Positions 34,043 to 43,076 are shown, counted from the stretch's first letter. The stretch: 64,000 bases of DNA from Mucilaginibacter dorajii (GCF_024808255.1 NZ_JANTYS010000006.1:248001-312000); one strand, 5' to 3'. The notes: a model not told the origin generated them from the letters alone. A program made the numbers and translations.

Positions 34043-34173
34043 ACGTGGTACGTATTACGTTATACGTTTCCTTATTGCATAAATGAAATGGCTTTTTCAA
34101 TTTACGTCTTAATTCGTGAATATAATAGTTTATTTAGGGCTTTTCAAAACGTATCACGTAAAACGTTCAACGT
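34043..34173. repeat. Inverted heptad arrays with ACGT core
   Basis: ACGT begins at 34043, 34050, 34057 and 34064 (period exactly 7). It begins again at 34149, 34156, 34163 and 34170 in the other arm. Aligning the left arm with the reverse complement of the right gives about 28 identities in 35 bases in register, flanked by AAGTTA on both outer sides. The arms enclose about 80 A/T-rich bases. The array lies between two minus-strand genes. Function unknown. Confidence 0.85.
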
Positions 34174-34183
34174 ATAACTTAAA

Positions 34184-36016
34184 CTACCCTGCCTGCGTTT
34201 CAAACTGTAGCTGGCTTAAATAGCGGTATAGGCCCTGTTCGTTGCCAATTAATTCGGCGTGATTACCACTTTCTATGATCTCGCCTTTTTCAAGTACAAT
34301 GATCTTATCCGCTTCGCGGATGGTTGAAAGGCGGTGGGCGATAATGATGGAAGTGCGATCTTTCATCAACTCTTCTAAGGCCTCCTGTACCAAACGCTCA
34401 GATTCTGAATCTAAAGATGATGTAGCTTCGTCCAAAATCAGGATAGAAGGGTTTTTAAGCAGGGCACGCGCAATAGCGATGCGCTGGCGCTGGCCGCCCG
34501 AAAGTTTTACACCACGCTCACCAACAATGGTTTCATAACCTTCGGGGAATGATGTAATAAACTGGTGCGCGTTAGCGCGTTTAGCAGCCTGTATAATATC
34601 TTCTTTAGATGCGTTAAGTCTGCCGTAGGCAATGTTTTCCAAGATCGACCCACCAAACAGCAATACATCCTGCGGTACTATAGCTACCTGGTTACGGATA
34701 TCGGTGATTGAATACTCATCAGCCGTACGGCCATCAAATAAGATAGAGCCGTTTTGGGGATGGTAAAACTGCAATATTAGTGATGCCATGGTTGATTTAC
34801 CCGAGCCGCTTGGCCCTACAATAGCCACTTTTTGGCCGGCTGCCGCATCAAAAGAAATTCCCTTTAAAATAGTTAATTCCGGGCGAGAAGGGTAGGCAAA
34901 TACTACATTATCAAAAGTCAGGTCGCCTTTAATCGGTTGATCTACCTGGTTATTGTTTTCAATCATGGAGATGTCCTCGCCTTTCTCGGCCAGGATCTCT
35001 AACACCCGTTCACTTGCGCCCACTGCTTTTTGCAGGTTGGCATACAAATCGGGAAAGCTACCCATGGCCGCGCCAGCGAAAATTGAGTAAAAAATAAATT
35101 TAGTGAGTTCGCCAAAATCTAACTCGTGGTTATGAACCAAAACCGATCCGTACCAAATCACACCAACAAAAGTTCCAAAAAGGAAAAAGACTATAAACGA
35201 CGCAAAGATGCCTCTGAATTTAGCCCCTTTTACAGCTATGTCGACAACATTTCTTAAAATTTTATTGTAACGATTAGCTTCATAAGCTTCATTAACAAAG
35301 GCTTTTACATTGGCAATACCTTGTAAAGTTTCTTCTACTATCGTATTCGATTCACCAAGTTTATCTTGAGCCTGGCGTGATAGTTTGCGAATGAATCGTC
35401 CAAATATCACAGCGAATGCAACTAAAAAAGGAAGAACGGCTAAAACAGCAAGTGTAAGTTTTGGCGAAACTATTGTAAGGAAAATTACGCTGCCAATCAT
35501 GATAACTAACTGTCTTACAATCTCTGCAATTGTTGTTGTTAATGTATCCTGAATTTGTGATAAATCAGCAGAAATCCGACTGTTCAATTCACCAACTCTA
35601 TGATTTGCGAAAAAATTCATAGGGAGAGTAACCAATTTAAAATAAGTATCCCGCCTTATATCTGCCAAGGACATTTCAGACACTTGTACAAACCATAAGA
35701 TTCTAAAGAAGGATATTATTGCCTGGAAAAATAGCAGGACCATACCACCAAGCCCTATAGCCTGTATACTGTGAGGCAAAAAAGGGTAATCGTACTTGTT
35801 TTGTGAAGCATTTATTAAAGCCCCGAGTATAGCCGGAAATGCCAAGCCTACAAGGCTGGATATAAACAAAAAAAACATCCCTAAGATGAATTTGCCGCGG
35901 TATGGCTTTAAATAGCTTAATAGTTTTGCAACTTTACGAATGCTGCTTTTGTTTATTTTTGCCTTTGGTAGTTCGGTTTCAGTCTTCGCTCCACTGTTCA
36001 GTCGTCCTCTTGCCAT
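34184..36016 (-). CDS. ABC exporter, fused membrane and ATPase domains (MsbA-like)
   Basis: A 610-residue half-transporter that works as a homodimer. It has an N-terminal six-helix membrane domain (about 35-330) and a C-terminal ATPase (about 365-605) with Walker A GPSGSGKST, a Q-loop, signature KLSGGQRQRIAIARALL, Walker B ILILDEATSSLDSES and the IIAHRLST switch. It resembles MsbA or multidrug exporters; whether it flips lipid A core or exports drugs cannot be told. The upstream neighbour is a small membrane-anchored protein, and an envelope function fits the surrounding genes. Confidence 0.9.
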   Translation of the reverse strand: MARGRLNSGAKTETELPKAKINKSSIRKVAKLLSYLKPYRGKFILGMFFLFISSLVGLAFPAILGALINASQNKYDYPFLPHSIQAIGLGGMVLLFFQAIISFFRILWFVQVSEMSLADIRRDTYFKLVTLPMNFFANHRVGELNSRISADLSQIQDTLTTTIAEIVRQLVIMIGSVIFLTIVSPKLTLAVLAVLPFLVAFAVIFGRFIRKLSRQAQDKLGESNTIVEETLQGIANVKAFVNEAYEANRYNKILRNVVDIAVKGAKFRGIFASFIVFFLFGTFVGVIWYGSVLVHNHELDFGELTKFIFYSIFAGAAMGSFPDLYANLQKAVGASERVLEILAEKGEDISMIENNNQVDQPIKGDLTFDNVVFAYPSRPELTILKGISFDAAAGQKVAIVGPSGSGKSTMASLILQFYHPQNGSILFDGRTADEYSITDIRNQVAIVPQDVLLFGGSILENIAYGRLNASKEDIIQAAKRANAHQFITSFPEGYETIVGERGVKLSGGQRQRIAIARALLKNPSILILDEATSSLDSESERLVQEALEELMKDRTSIIIAHRLSTIREADKIIVLEKGEIIESGNHAELIGNEQGLYRYLSQLQFETQAG

Positions 36017-36045
36017 TTATAATTTTAGTAGTTAAGCCGGCGAAT

Positions 36046-36561
36046 TTAAGCCTTAAGTTTGTTTCTCTGGTATAACAAATACAAAATTGACGCAAACATG
36101 AATACAATGATGGTAATATAAACAGTGCTCAGGGTACTTTTATGTTCTAAATCGACTTTTAATTGTGCATCGCGTTGCTTTAGTTTGTTTAAAGCAGCGG
36201 CGTAATTTTGACTAATAGTTTCAGCTTCTTTCCCGTGATCCTGAATTTGCCTTTGCTGAAAAGCGCTGTATTCAAACAGGATCTTCAGTTCCTTAAAAAT
36301 GTTGTCGTCGGTTTTAGCTATGTCCATCAAGATGTTGCCCGACCGGCGAATATCATCTTTGGTTTGAAAACCAAAAATACCGGTATGCTGACTTAAACTT
36401 TGGCTGTACTGCCCAAATTTAAGTTTACGGTCGGCCAACATCTGGTTTATTTTTTTACGTTGATTTTGGTAGGCGATGGAATCGGCGTCAGCCTGCGTTT
36501 GCGCAAACAGGTTGCCCGCCGCAAAAAAGCACAGCAAGCCAAGCAGTATCAATTTTTTCAT
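36046..36561 (-). CDS. Small signal-peptide protein with coiled coil and C-terminal membrane anchor
   Basis: A 171-residue protein. Residues 1-20 are a signal peptide ending LFAQ, about 25-135 is charged and helical with heptad-like spacing (coiled coil), and about 143-163 is a single hydrophobic segment followed by a basic tail (QRNKLKA). This suggests a periplasmic coiled coil tethered at its C-terminus. No known family is recognised. It lies between the SAM hydrolase-like gene (9-base gap) and the MsbA-like gene (29-base gap), probably one minus-strand operon. Confidence 0.65.
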   Translation of the reverse strand: MKKLILLGLLCFFAAGNLFAQTQADADSIAYQNQRKKINQMLADRKLKFGQYSQSLSQHTGIFGFQTKDDIRRSGNILMDIAKTDDNIFKELKILFEYSAFQQRQIQDHGKEAETISQNYAAALNKLKQRDAQLKVDLEHKSTLSTVYITIIVFMFASILYLLYQRNKLKA

Positions 36562-36570
36562 ATCCTAAAT

Positions 36571-37347
36571 TTACTGAAATTCAATGATCACCTTATCATT
36601 AAGGTTTAAACCCAATAAGCCGCTGGCGTTGCCTTTATTAATGGCAATTTCTAAATGATCGCTAATGCCAAACAGGCAAAGTTTTTCGCCAACGGGTACC
36701 TCGTTGTAATGCCAGCTCAGATGATTTATCGTTTCGTTGCGCTTAAAATTCAACACAAATTTACGGCCCTGCTGCACACTGTTAAAAAACTCCTTGGTAA
36801 TATTAGTTATCACGTTTTGAAACGAATCGATATAGATCACCACACCTTTGATCAGGTTTTTTTCGATAACAGGCTGCAGGTTCATTTTGTTTTCAATATC
36901 ATGTACAGGTAAACCTATCTCGCTTAATTTACCGCCTTTGGCCAAATGGCATGCTGCCTTTACAAAGATATCGGCAAGGGGGAAGTGTAAAAACTTCAGA
37001 TCCTGCATAATATTGATCTCTACTATCTCTTCCGGATCGGTATCAAACATCAATGAAAAAATTCCATTATCGGCACCGACAAAATAATGTTTTTTGTACC
37101 TTACCGCCAGGTACTTTGTATGATCGCTATAAACGGTATCAATGCCGATAAGGTGCACGGTATCCTCTGGGAAGTAGTAAAAACTGTTCTTTAATATAAA
37201 CGCGGCCTGTTGCACGTTAAAGGCCGCCACACTGTTGGTAATATCAACAATATTCACTGTGGGCAGTAATTTATAGATGCTTCCTTTTAAAGCAGCCTGA
37301 TAAATATCTTTATCGCCCAGATCAGTAGTTAATGTTATTATTGCCAT
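36571..37347 (-). CDS. SAM hydroxide adenosyltransferase-type protein (DUF62)
   Basis: A 258-residue protein of the SAM-hydroxide adenosyltransferase/chlorinase-fluorinase family, which cleaves S-adenosylmethionine to adenosine and methionine with water. Seen are the N-terminal TLTTDLGDKDIYQAALKG with the substrate Asp, VDITNSVAAFNVQQAAFIL, FVGADNGIFSLMF and the short second domain starting about residue 175. No halide-specific loop is evident, so a hydrolase role is more likely than halogenation. It is divergent from the PhoH-like gene (101-base gap). Confidence 0.85.
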   Translation of the reverse strand: MAIITLTTDLGDKDIYQAALKGSIYKLLPTVNIVDITNSVAAFNVQQAAFILKNSFYYFPEDTVHLIGIDTVYSDHTKYLAVRYKKHYFVGADNGIFSLMFDTDPEEIVEINIMQDLKFLHFPLADIFVKAACHLAKGGKLSEIGLPVHDIENKMNLQPVIEKNLIKGVVIYIDSFQNVITNITKEFFNSVQQGRKFVLNFKRNETINHLSWHYNEVPVGEKLCLFGISDHLEIAINKGNASGLLGLNLNDKVIIEFQ

Positions 37348-37448
37348 TAATTTTATAAATATTTATTGCTAATCTTGTAATAGCATTTGAAGCTACAAAT
37401 ATTCAATTTTTAATTCATAAAAATCCGCAACTAAAAATCAAATTAGTA

Positions 37449-38408
37449 TTGAACGAACTAAAGCTATCAATTGAAAACGTAAATCCAGCCGTATTGTGGG
37501 GGCCTAATAATGATCATTTTGAGATCATTAAGAAACAGTATCCCAAGCTTAAAATAGTTGCACGTGGCAGCGAAGTAAAAGTTTTGGGTGATGATCACGA
37601 ACTGAATGTTTTCCAGGAGAAATTTTCGCACTTGCTTAGTCACGTTGAGAAATTTGAGAACCTGAACATTACCGACCTTGAACGTATTTTAGGGTCAAAA
37701 GCAACTACCGCGCCATCTACAGACCAGGTAACCGATAAATTTGCCAGCGGCGAAGTGATCGTTTTCGGTCCGAATGGTGTAATGGTAAAGGCACGTACCG
37801 CCAACCAGCGTAAAATGGTTGATAGTATTAATCAAAGCGATATTCTTTTTGCAATTGGGCCTGCAGGTACCGGTAAAACATACACCGCTGTAGCATTGGC
37901 CGTACGCGCGCTCAAAAACAAAGAGATCAAGCGCATCATCCTTACACGACCGGCCGTTGAAGCAGGGGAGAACCTTGGTTTTTTACCCGGCGACTTGAAA
38001 GAAAAGATTGACCCATACCTGAGGCCATTGTATGATGCTTTGGATGATATGATCCCGGCCGAAAAATTGAAGTTTTACCTGGAGAACCGTACTATTGAAA
38101 TTGCACCCTTGGCCTTTATGCGTGGTCGTACTCTGGATAATTGCTTTGTGATATTGGATGAGGCTCAAAATGCCACCGATATGCAGTTAAAGATGTTTTT
38201 GACACGTATGGGGCCGTCGGCAAAGTTTATAGTTACTGGAGATGTTACCCAGATAGATTTACCAAAAAAACAACAATCGGGCCTGCACACAGCCCTGCGC
38301 ATATTAACAGATATTAAAGGAATTGAAATAGTATACCTAAGCGGAGAAGACGTTGTACGCCACAAACTGGTGCGCAAAATATTAGCAGCTTACGGAGATA
38401 TACAATAA
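37449..38408 (+). CDS. PhoH-family ATPase (YbeZ-like)
   Basis: A 319-residue protein with an N-terminal extension (1-100) and a PhoH P-loop domain with Walker A GPAGTGKT at residues 137-144 and Walker B NCFVILDEAQNA. It also has GDVTQIDLP and the HKLVRKI end. YbeZ-like proteins act in RNA or ribosome metabolism together with YbeY; the exact function here is unknown. The first codon appears to be TTG at 37449 (no in-frame ATG nearby, and family members begin at this point). It is followed by the AGTATCA heptad inverted arrays. Confidence 0.88.
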   Translation: MNELKLSIENVNPAVLWGPNNDHFEIIKKQYPKLKIVARGSEVKVLGDDHELNVFQEKFSHLLSHVEKFENLNITDLERILGSKATTAPSTDQVTDKFASGEVIVFGPNGVMVKARTANQRKMVDSINQSDILFAIGPAGTGKTYTAVALAVRALKNKEIKRIILTRPAVEAGENLGFLPGDLKEKIDPYLRPLYDALDDMIPAEKLKFYLENRTIEIAPLAFMRGRTLDNCFVILDEAQNATDMQLKMFLTRMGPSAKFIVTGDVTQIDLPKKQQSGLHTALRILTDIKGIEIVYLSGEDVVRHKLVRKILAAYGDIQ

Positions 38409-38411
38409 AGG

Positions 38412-38526
38412 AGTATCAAGTAGTAAGTATCAAGTATCAAGATTTTTGGCTTTAAGAGTTAAAGTTTGATACGTGATAGAAAGTGCCAACCTTTGTCTTA
38501 CTACTTGATACTTACTACTTGATACT
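38412..38526. repeat. Inverted heptad arrays (AGTATCA/AGTAGTA) between the PhoH gene and purC
   Basis: AGTATCA, AGTAGTA, AGTATCA and AGTATCA (38412-38439) form four 7-base units. The right arm 38503-38526 is an exact 24-base reverse complement of 38412-38435. A stem-loop with a loop of about 67 bases results, placed directly after the PhoH stop and just before purC. The same design (four units per arm, strict period) recurs in neighbouring gaps with other words. Confidence 0.9.
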
Positions 38527-38532
38527 AAAAGA

Positions 38533-39477
38533 ATGAATTCAATAAAAGAAACACATTTTAACTTCCCGGGCCAAACCGGTTACTACAAGGGGAAGGTACG
38601 CGATGTTTATACGATAGATAATAAATACCTGGCTATGGTGGTATCCGACAGGATCTCGGCCTTTGACGTGGTATTGCCCGAAGCTATTCCTTACAAAGGA
38701 CAAGTGCTCAATCAGATAGCCGCCCGTTTTTTAGAGGCTACTGCCGACATTGTACCCAACTGGGTTATCTCAGTGCCAGATCCAAGCGTTACCATTGGCC
38801 GCATCTGTGAGCCGTTTAAGGTAGAGATGGTGATTCGTGGGTATTTGGCAGGCCATGCCGCGCGTGAATACGCTGCCGGCCGCAGGCAGGTTTGTGGTGT
38901 TAGTTTACCCGAAGGTTTAAAAGAGAACGATATCTTACCGCAGCCTATCATTACCCCAACTACCAAAGCATCGGTAGGGCACGATGAGGATATCTCCAAA
39001 GAAGATATCTTGGCACGTGGCATTGTATCTGCCGAAGACTACGCTCAATTGGAAGCTTATACCCAGGCCTTATTTAAACGTGGAACCGAAATTGCCGCTA
39101 AACAGGGACTAATTTTAGTTGATACCAAGTATGAGTTTGGCAAAATAGATGGCAAAATTTACCTGATAGATGAAATTCACACACCCGATTCTTCGCGTTA
39201 TTTTTATAAAGAAGGTTATGCGGAACGCCAGCAAAAAGATGAACCTCAAAAACAGCTTTCAAAAGAATTTGTAAGAAGGTGGTTAATTGAAAATGGTTTT
39301 CAGGGTAAAGATGGGCAAGTTGTGCCGGTGATGACACCAGAAATTGTTGAATCGATTTCTGACCGTTATATTGAACTTTACGAGAAAATAATTGGCGAAG
39401 CATTTGTAAAATCAGATACTAATAGTGTATTAAACAGGGTAGAAAGTGCGATCAATCATGCACTTAGTGTGATGTAG
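38533..39477 (+). CDS. purC: Phosphoribosylaminoimidazole-succinocarboxamide synthase
   Basis: A 314-residue SAICAR synthetase, the ATP-dependent addition of aspartate in purine synthesis. Seen are [42 protein letters not shown] (read as the PurC N-terminal signature), the [20 protein letters not shown] substrate-binding motif, [11 protein letters not shown] and [13 protein letters not shown] near the ATP site. The length matches the larger PurC form of Bacteroidota and eukaryotic-like enzymes (about 300) rather than the short E. coli form (237). Confidence 0.96.
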   Translation: MNSIKETHFNFPGQTGYYKGKVRDVYTIDNKYLAMVVSDRISAFDVVLPEAIPYKGQVLNQIAARFLEATADIVPNWVISVPDPSVTIGRICEPFKVEMVIRGYLAGHAAREYAAGRRQVCGVSLPEGLKENDILPQPIITPTTKASVGHDEDISKEDILARGIVSAEDYAQLEAYTQALFKRGTEIAAKQGLILVDTKYEFGKIDGKIYLIDEIHTPDSSRYFYKEGYAERQQKDEPQKQLSKEFVRRWLIENGFQGKDGQVVPVMTPEIVESISDRYIELYEKIIGEAFVKSDTNSVLNRVESAINHALSVM

Positions 39478-39529
39478 TTTTTAATTCCACATAAATAAAT
39501 CATATCTTAGCTTATAAATTTTAATAAGA

Positions 39530-39907
39530 ATGAAATTTGCTGTCGATAAACACGAGAAATATATTTTAGTGAAGCTGAATGAGTCAAAGCTGAATTCATT
39601 GGTTACGCCCCAACTAAAATCCGAACTGATCCTGATCAACACGGAAGGGCAAAGGAATATCATTCTTGATCTTTCTAACGTAAAGTTTGCCGATTCATCT
39701 GGTTTAAGCAGCTTGTTGGTTGGTCATCGTTTATGCAAAAACGCTTCTGGTGTATTTATCCTTGCAGGTTTGAATGATGCGGTTGCCCGTTTAATTACCA
39801 TTTCGCAACTGGATAACGTGCTTACTATAGTGCCTACTGCCGAAGAAGGTGTTGATTTGATCTTTATGGAAGAGATCGAAAAAGAATTGAAAAAAGAATC
39901 AAGATAA
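39530..39907 (+). CDS. STAS-domain protein (anti-sigma factor antagonist type)
   Basis: A 125-residue single STAS domain. The central DLSNVKFADSSGLSSLLVG motif contains the Ser that is phosphorylated in SpoIIAA-like proteins, at the usual position before helix 2. An acidic, Lys/Glu-rich tail (about 110-125) follows. The partner kinase/anti-sigma factor is not in this window, so it may act in a partner-switch elsewhere or in another role. It lies between purC and rnz. Confidence 0.8.
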   Translation: MKFAVDKHEKYILVKLNESKLNSLVTPQLKSELILINTEGQRNIILDLSNVKFADSSGLSSLLVGHRLCKNASGVFILAGLNDAVARLITISQLDNVLTIVPTAEEGVDLIFMEEIEKELKKESR

Positions 39908-39927
39908 TTAATGATTGTTATCCCATT

Positions 39928-40842
39928 ATGAAATTTGAGGTAACAATACTCGGAAGCAGCTCTGCAACTCCCATATTTAACAGAAATCCTACAGCACAGG
40001 TGCTCAACATAAATGAGCACCTGTACTTAATTGATTGCGGCGAAGGCACACAGCAGCAAATGCTTCGTTTTGATATTAAAGCCAGCCGGATAGATTACAT
40101 TTTCATCAGTCACCTGCATGGTGATCATTATCTTGGCCTGGTAGGTTTGTTATCATCTATGCACCTTAACGGGCGCAAAAAGCCGCTATATCTTTTCGGC
40201 CCGCCGCATTTAATGGAGATCATTGATCTGCAATTAAAATATTCTGAAACTGCGCTTCATTTTCCGCTGGAATTTAAAGAAACCAATACAGAGCAGCCTG
40301 AGGTGATAGTGAGCAACAACGATATCATCATTGAAACCATCCCACTTTATCACCGGATTGATTGTACCGGCTTCATTTTCAGAGAGAAGAAACGTTTGCG
40401 TAAACTTCGTAAAGAAGTAATAGAACAATTGGAAATCCCTGTGCCTTATTTCACCGCCCTTAAAAAAGGGCTTGATTATACGGCACCGAATGGCGAAGTA
40501 TTTAAAAATGAAGATTTGACAACAGATTCGGCCGAACCCAAATCATACGCCTATTGCTCGGATACTATTTACTCTGAAAACTATTTTGAGCAGATAGCCA
40601 AAGCCACGCTGTTATATCATGAATCTACATTTTTGAACGATATGCTGGATAGGGCTAAGGAAACAAATCACACCACCGCATTACAGGCAGGGGAGGTGGC
40701 GCTGAAAACAAATGCTAAACGTTTACTCATCGGTCATTTTTCGGCCCGGTATAAAACACTTAATGAGCTATTGGAAGAAGCCCGCTCCGTTTTCCCTGAT
40801 ACCGACCTGGCCATTGAAGGAAGAACTTTTTATATTGATTGA
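39928..40842 (+). CDS. rnz: Ribonuclease Z
   Basis: A 304-residue MBL-fold endonuclease that removes 3' trailers from tRNA precursors. Seen are the N-terminal TILGSSSATP, LIDCGEGTQQQML, the zinc motif SHLHGDHYLG (His62, His64, Asp66, His67), YCSDTIY with the Asp ligand, HESTF, and GHFSARY near the C-terminus. The flexible-arm exosite is visible in the central GLDY-containing region. The length is typical of the short form (RNase Z-S). Its stop lies before the ATTTGA-type repeat and a bidirectional terminator. Confidence 0.95.
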   Translation: MKFEVTILGSSSATPIFNRNPTAQVLNINEHLYLIDCGEGTQQQMLRFDIKASRIDYIFISHLHGDHYLGLVGLLSSMHLNGRKKPLYLFGPPHLMEIIDLQLKYSETALHFPLEFKETNTEQPEVIVSNNDIIIETIPLYHRIDCTGFIFREKKRLRKLRKEVIEQLEIPVPYFTALKKGLDYTAPNGEVFKNEDLTTDSAEPKSYAYCSDTIYSENYFEQIAKATLLYHESTFLNDMLDRAKETNHTTALQAGEVALKTNAKRLLIGHFSARYKTLNELLEEARSVFPDTDLAIEGRTFYID

Positions 40843-40858
40843 TGTGCAGATTTTTTTG

Positions 40859-40940
40859 ATTTGAAAATTTGAGTATTTGAAGATTTGAAAATGAGGTTTT
40901 AAATATGCAGATGTGCAGATTTTTTGATTTAAGTATTTGA
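40859..40940. repeat. Octamer-phased ATTTGA array with a partial direct copy
   Basis: ATTTGA starts at 40859, 40867, 40875 and 40883, exactly 8 bases apart. The surrounding stretch (ATGTGCAGATTTTTT followed by the array and AAATG) is repeated in shorter form at about 40910-40944. It lies just after the rnz stop. Unlike the other arrays the copies are direct, not inverted. Confidence 0.7.
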
Positions 40941-40957
40941 AAATGTATGATAAAGAT

Positions 40958-40997
40958 AAAAAAGGCCGGTGATCAATATTGATCACCGGCCTTTTTT
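40958..40997. terminator. Perfect bidirectional terminator between rnz and the MCE gene
   Basis: A 40-base perfect palindrome: six A, a 14-base arm (GGCCGGTGATCAAT), its exact complement, and six T. It serves the convergent rnz (plus) and MlaD-like (minus) genes equally. Confidence 0.92.
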
Positions 40998-41014
40998 ATC
41001 TGTGGACTTCTGTC

Positions 41015-41049
41015 TTGATTCTTGACTCTAATCTCTTGATTCTATTCCC
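41015..41049. repeat. Heptad array TTGATTC/TTGACTC
   Basis: TTGATTC, TTGACTC, TAATCTC, TTGATTC and TATTCCC follow with a period of 7 immediately before the stop (minus strand) of the MCE gene at 41054. On the minus strand the words read GAATCAA/GAGTCAA. One of several such arrays in this part of the window. Confidence 0.7.
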
Positions 41050-41053
41050 TTCC

Positions 41054-41998
41054 TCAGTCTTTTTTACCGCCGAATACCGAGAAGCTTACGTAGCGTTTTG
41101 GATGTGCTTTAAGATCGATCAATAGGTTATTGAGACTGTTGGTGGCGTTATCCATATTCCTGTAAACCTTATCATCATTCATTAGCAAGCCTAAAGTACC
41201 TTTGGTTGAATTGATGTTGGCAATGGTAGCCTGCAAATCGGCCATGGCTTTATTAGCGTTATCTAAAGTGTTTTTAATGTTTGATGCGGCAATATCATTG
41301 CTCACTTTTTCAAAATTGGCGGTAATGCCGTTAACGTGAACTGTACTGGTTTTTAAATTGCCCGATACAACTTCAGCATTTGAGAGAATGCCGTCAATAT
41401 GTTTTGTTTGTGAGCCTACCAGGTTGTCTATTTTTTTGGTGACACCTTCTAAGGTTTGCAACGAGTTGGCAATACTCATAAAGCTGCGATCAACATTCTT
41501 TTGAAAATTTGGGTTCAGAATTTTGTTGATGGCAGCCAGTGATGAATCGAGCTTGTTGATCAATTGTTCTGCCTTTTTCTGTATAGGCTGCAAGCTTTCT
41601 GCAAGGCTGCCCTGTATATCGGCTTTCAGCGTGTCTTTATTTTCAGCAAGAATCTTACTGTTGCCCAATTCAAAAACAATGGCTTTGCTGCCTAAAAGAT
41701 CCGTGCTTTCCAACTTGGCAAGCGTGTTGTTTGGTACGTCGTACTTTTCTTCTATTTTAAACTCAACTATGGTGCGGCCATCTGGCTGAAGTTCCATTTT
41801 TGAGATGCGGCCAATCTGGAAACCATTTACCAATACCGGTTTTGATACACCAAGACCTTCTACGCTATTATAAACAGCGTAAAATTTATTTGATCCCGAA
41901 AAAACGTCGTTGCCTTTTAAAAAGCTATATCCTAATACAAGTATCGTTATGGCTATTACGGTAAGCGCACCTATTTTGGTTTCGTTTGAAATTTTCAT
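41054..41998 (-). CDS. MCE/MlaD-family lipid-transport protein
   Basis: A 314-residue protein with an N-terminal membrane helix (about 9-28), an MCE domain (about 37-115; VYNSVEGLGVSKPVLVNGFQIGRISKMEL) and a long helical C-terminal part with a few NS/NI-rich turns up to about 300. MlaD-like proteins form hexamers that bind phospholipids between the inner and outer membranes. No MlaE/MlaF genes are in the window. It lies 144 bases after the amidase gene on the same strand. The C-terminus ends in GGKKD. Confidence 0.85.
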   Translation of the reverse strand: MKISNETKIGALTVIAITILVLGYSFLKGNDVFSGSNKFYAVYNSVEGLGVSKPVLVNGFQIGRISKMELQPDGRTIVEFKIEEKYDVPNNTLAKLESTDLLGSKAIVFELGNSKILAENKDTLKADIQGSLAESLQPIQKKAEQLINKLDSSLAAINKILNPNFQKNVDRSFMSIANSLQTLEGVTKKIDNLVGSQTKHIDGILSNAEVVSGNLKTSTVHVNGITANFEKVSNDIAASNIKNTLDNANKAMADLQATIANINSTKGTLGLLMNDDKVYRNMDNATNSLNNLLIDLKAHPKRYVSFSVFGGKKD

Positions 41999-42142
41999 TA
42001 AGCAGAGTAAGTAGTATGTGTGATTATATGTTTTTGTTTTTAAAGCACATTCGTGCTGTTTGCTGTCGGTAATGTATTATTTTGTAATATACGTTTGAAC
42101 GGGGCATTAAGTTTGGCAGTAAACGCCAACTGAGTGCTTTTA

Positions 42143-43048
42143 TTACTGTGAAACGTTTTCAACTGCGCTTTTGTAGTTCAATAATGCACGTACTATCGAA
42201 CTTACAATCTCGTTCTGGCCATCTTCTGAATTAAGGTATTCTTCGTCTTTTGGATTATTAATGTATCCTGTTTCGACCAGTACCGAAGGCATGGCAGTGT
42301 GGCATAGTACGTAAATACCTTGTTCCCTTAAACCTTCGCTTTGCCTGCCATCAGTTTCTGTAAACTCATTATTAATGAGGGTAGCCAGTTTGATACTTTG
42401 TTGCCTGAATTTTCTTTTATACTCATTGGTTAAAATAACGGTAATGGGATCATCCGGGTCCAGACCTGCATCCATACCAGAGTCTTCTTCAACCTGGTTA
42501 TGAACAATGGTTTTTTCTTCTTCTTTTGATCGGTGTAAACCATAAATAAGCAATAACACCCCACGACCGGAACGATCTGGCACAGTAACGGTACGGTAAA
42601 CCGCTTTGTGATGTTTGGTGCCTACCTGCTCGCGCACCCGTCTGTCTGATAATGAATTGCAATGGATGGACACAAAAATGTTCCCTTTGTTTTCGTTTGC
42701 TATTTCGGCACGTCTTTCAAAGGACACATCGTCTTCCGTAGTGCGGGTTAAAACAGCGTTTACGCCAGGCATATCTTTTTCTATAGCTTTTTGCAATTTT
42801 AGTGCAATAGCAAGCGTTACATTTCTTTCCTGTGAAAAGCTGCCCGAAGCTCCATGAGAAAAATGGCCCGTGCCGGTAGGTTTACCACCGTGACCAGGGT
42901 CGACAATGATAGTTTTGATTTTAAAACCACCGTTATTTAAAATAGTGTCTGTTTTTATGGAACCATAAGATGTGCCCGGGAAATATGAAAGGAGTACAAC
43001 TAATACCGATAAACTATAAATCAATCTTTTCAATGCCCTATTTTTCAT
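42143..43048 (-). CDS. N-acetylmuramoyl-L-alanine amidase
   Basis: A 301-residue AmiA/AmiC-type zinc amidase (Amidase_3) that cuts the amide between MurNAc and the stem peptide. A signal peptide/anchor spans about 8-30. The catalytic domain shows the zinc His in VDPGHGG (His53), Glu74 in SQERNV, His129 in SIHCNS and the catalytic Glu259 in VETGYINN. A stretch of about 75 residues (about 140-215), rich in charged residues, inserts between the second His and the last motif, as in other Bacteroidota amidases. The start is 52 bases from the divergent LptD-like gene. Confidence 0.92.
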   Translation of the reverse strand: MKNRALKRLIYSLSVLVVLLSYFPGTSYGSIKTDTILNNGGFKIKTIIVDPGHGGKPTGTGHFSHGASGSFSQERNVTLAIALKLQKAIEKDMPGVNAVLTRTTEDDVSFERRAEIANENKGNIFVSIHCNSLSDRRVREQVGTKHHKAVYRTVTVPDRSGRGVLLLIYGLHRSKEEEKTIVHNQVEEDSGMDAGLDPDDPITVILTNEYKRKFRQQSIKLATLINNEFTETDGRQSEGLREQGIYVLCHTAMPSVLVETGYINNPKDEEYLNSEDGQNEIVSSIVRALLNYKSAVENVSQ

Positions 43049-43076
43049 TATTTTTGAACGCTGTTAACTATATCTG

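Noticed and set aside
36571..37347. Fluorinase/chlorinase function for the DUF62 protein
   Set aside because: No halide-specific loop could be recognised, and plain SAM hydrolases are far more common.
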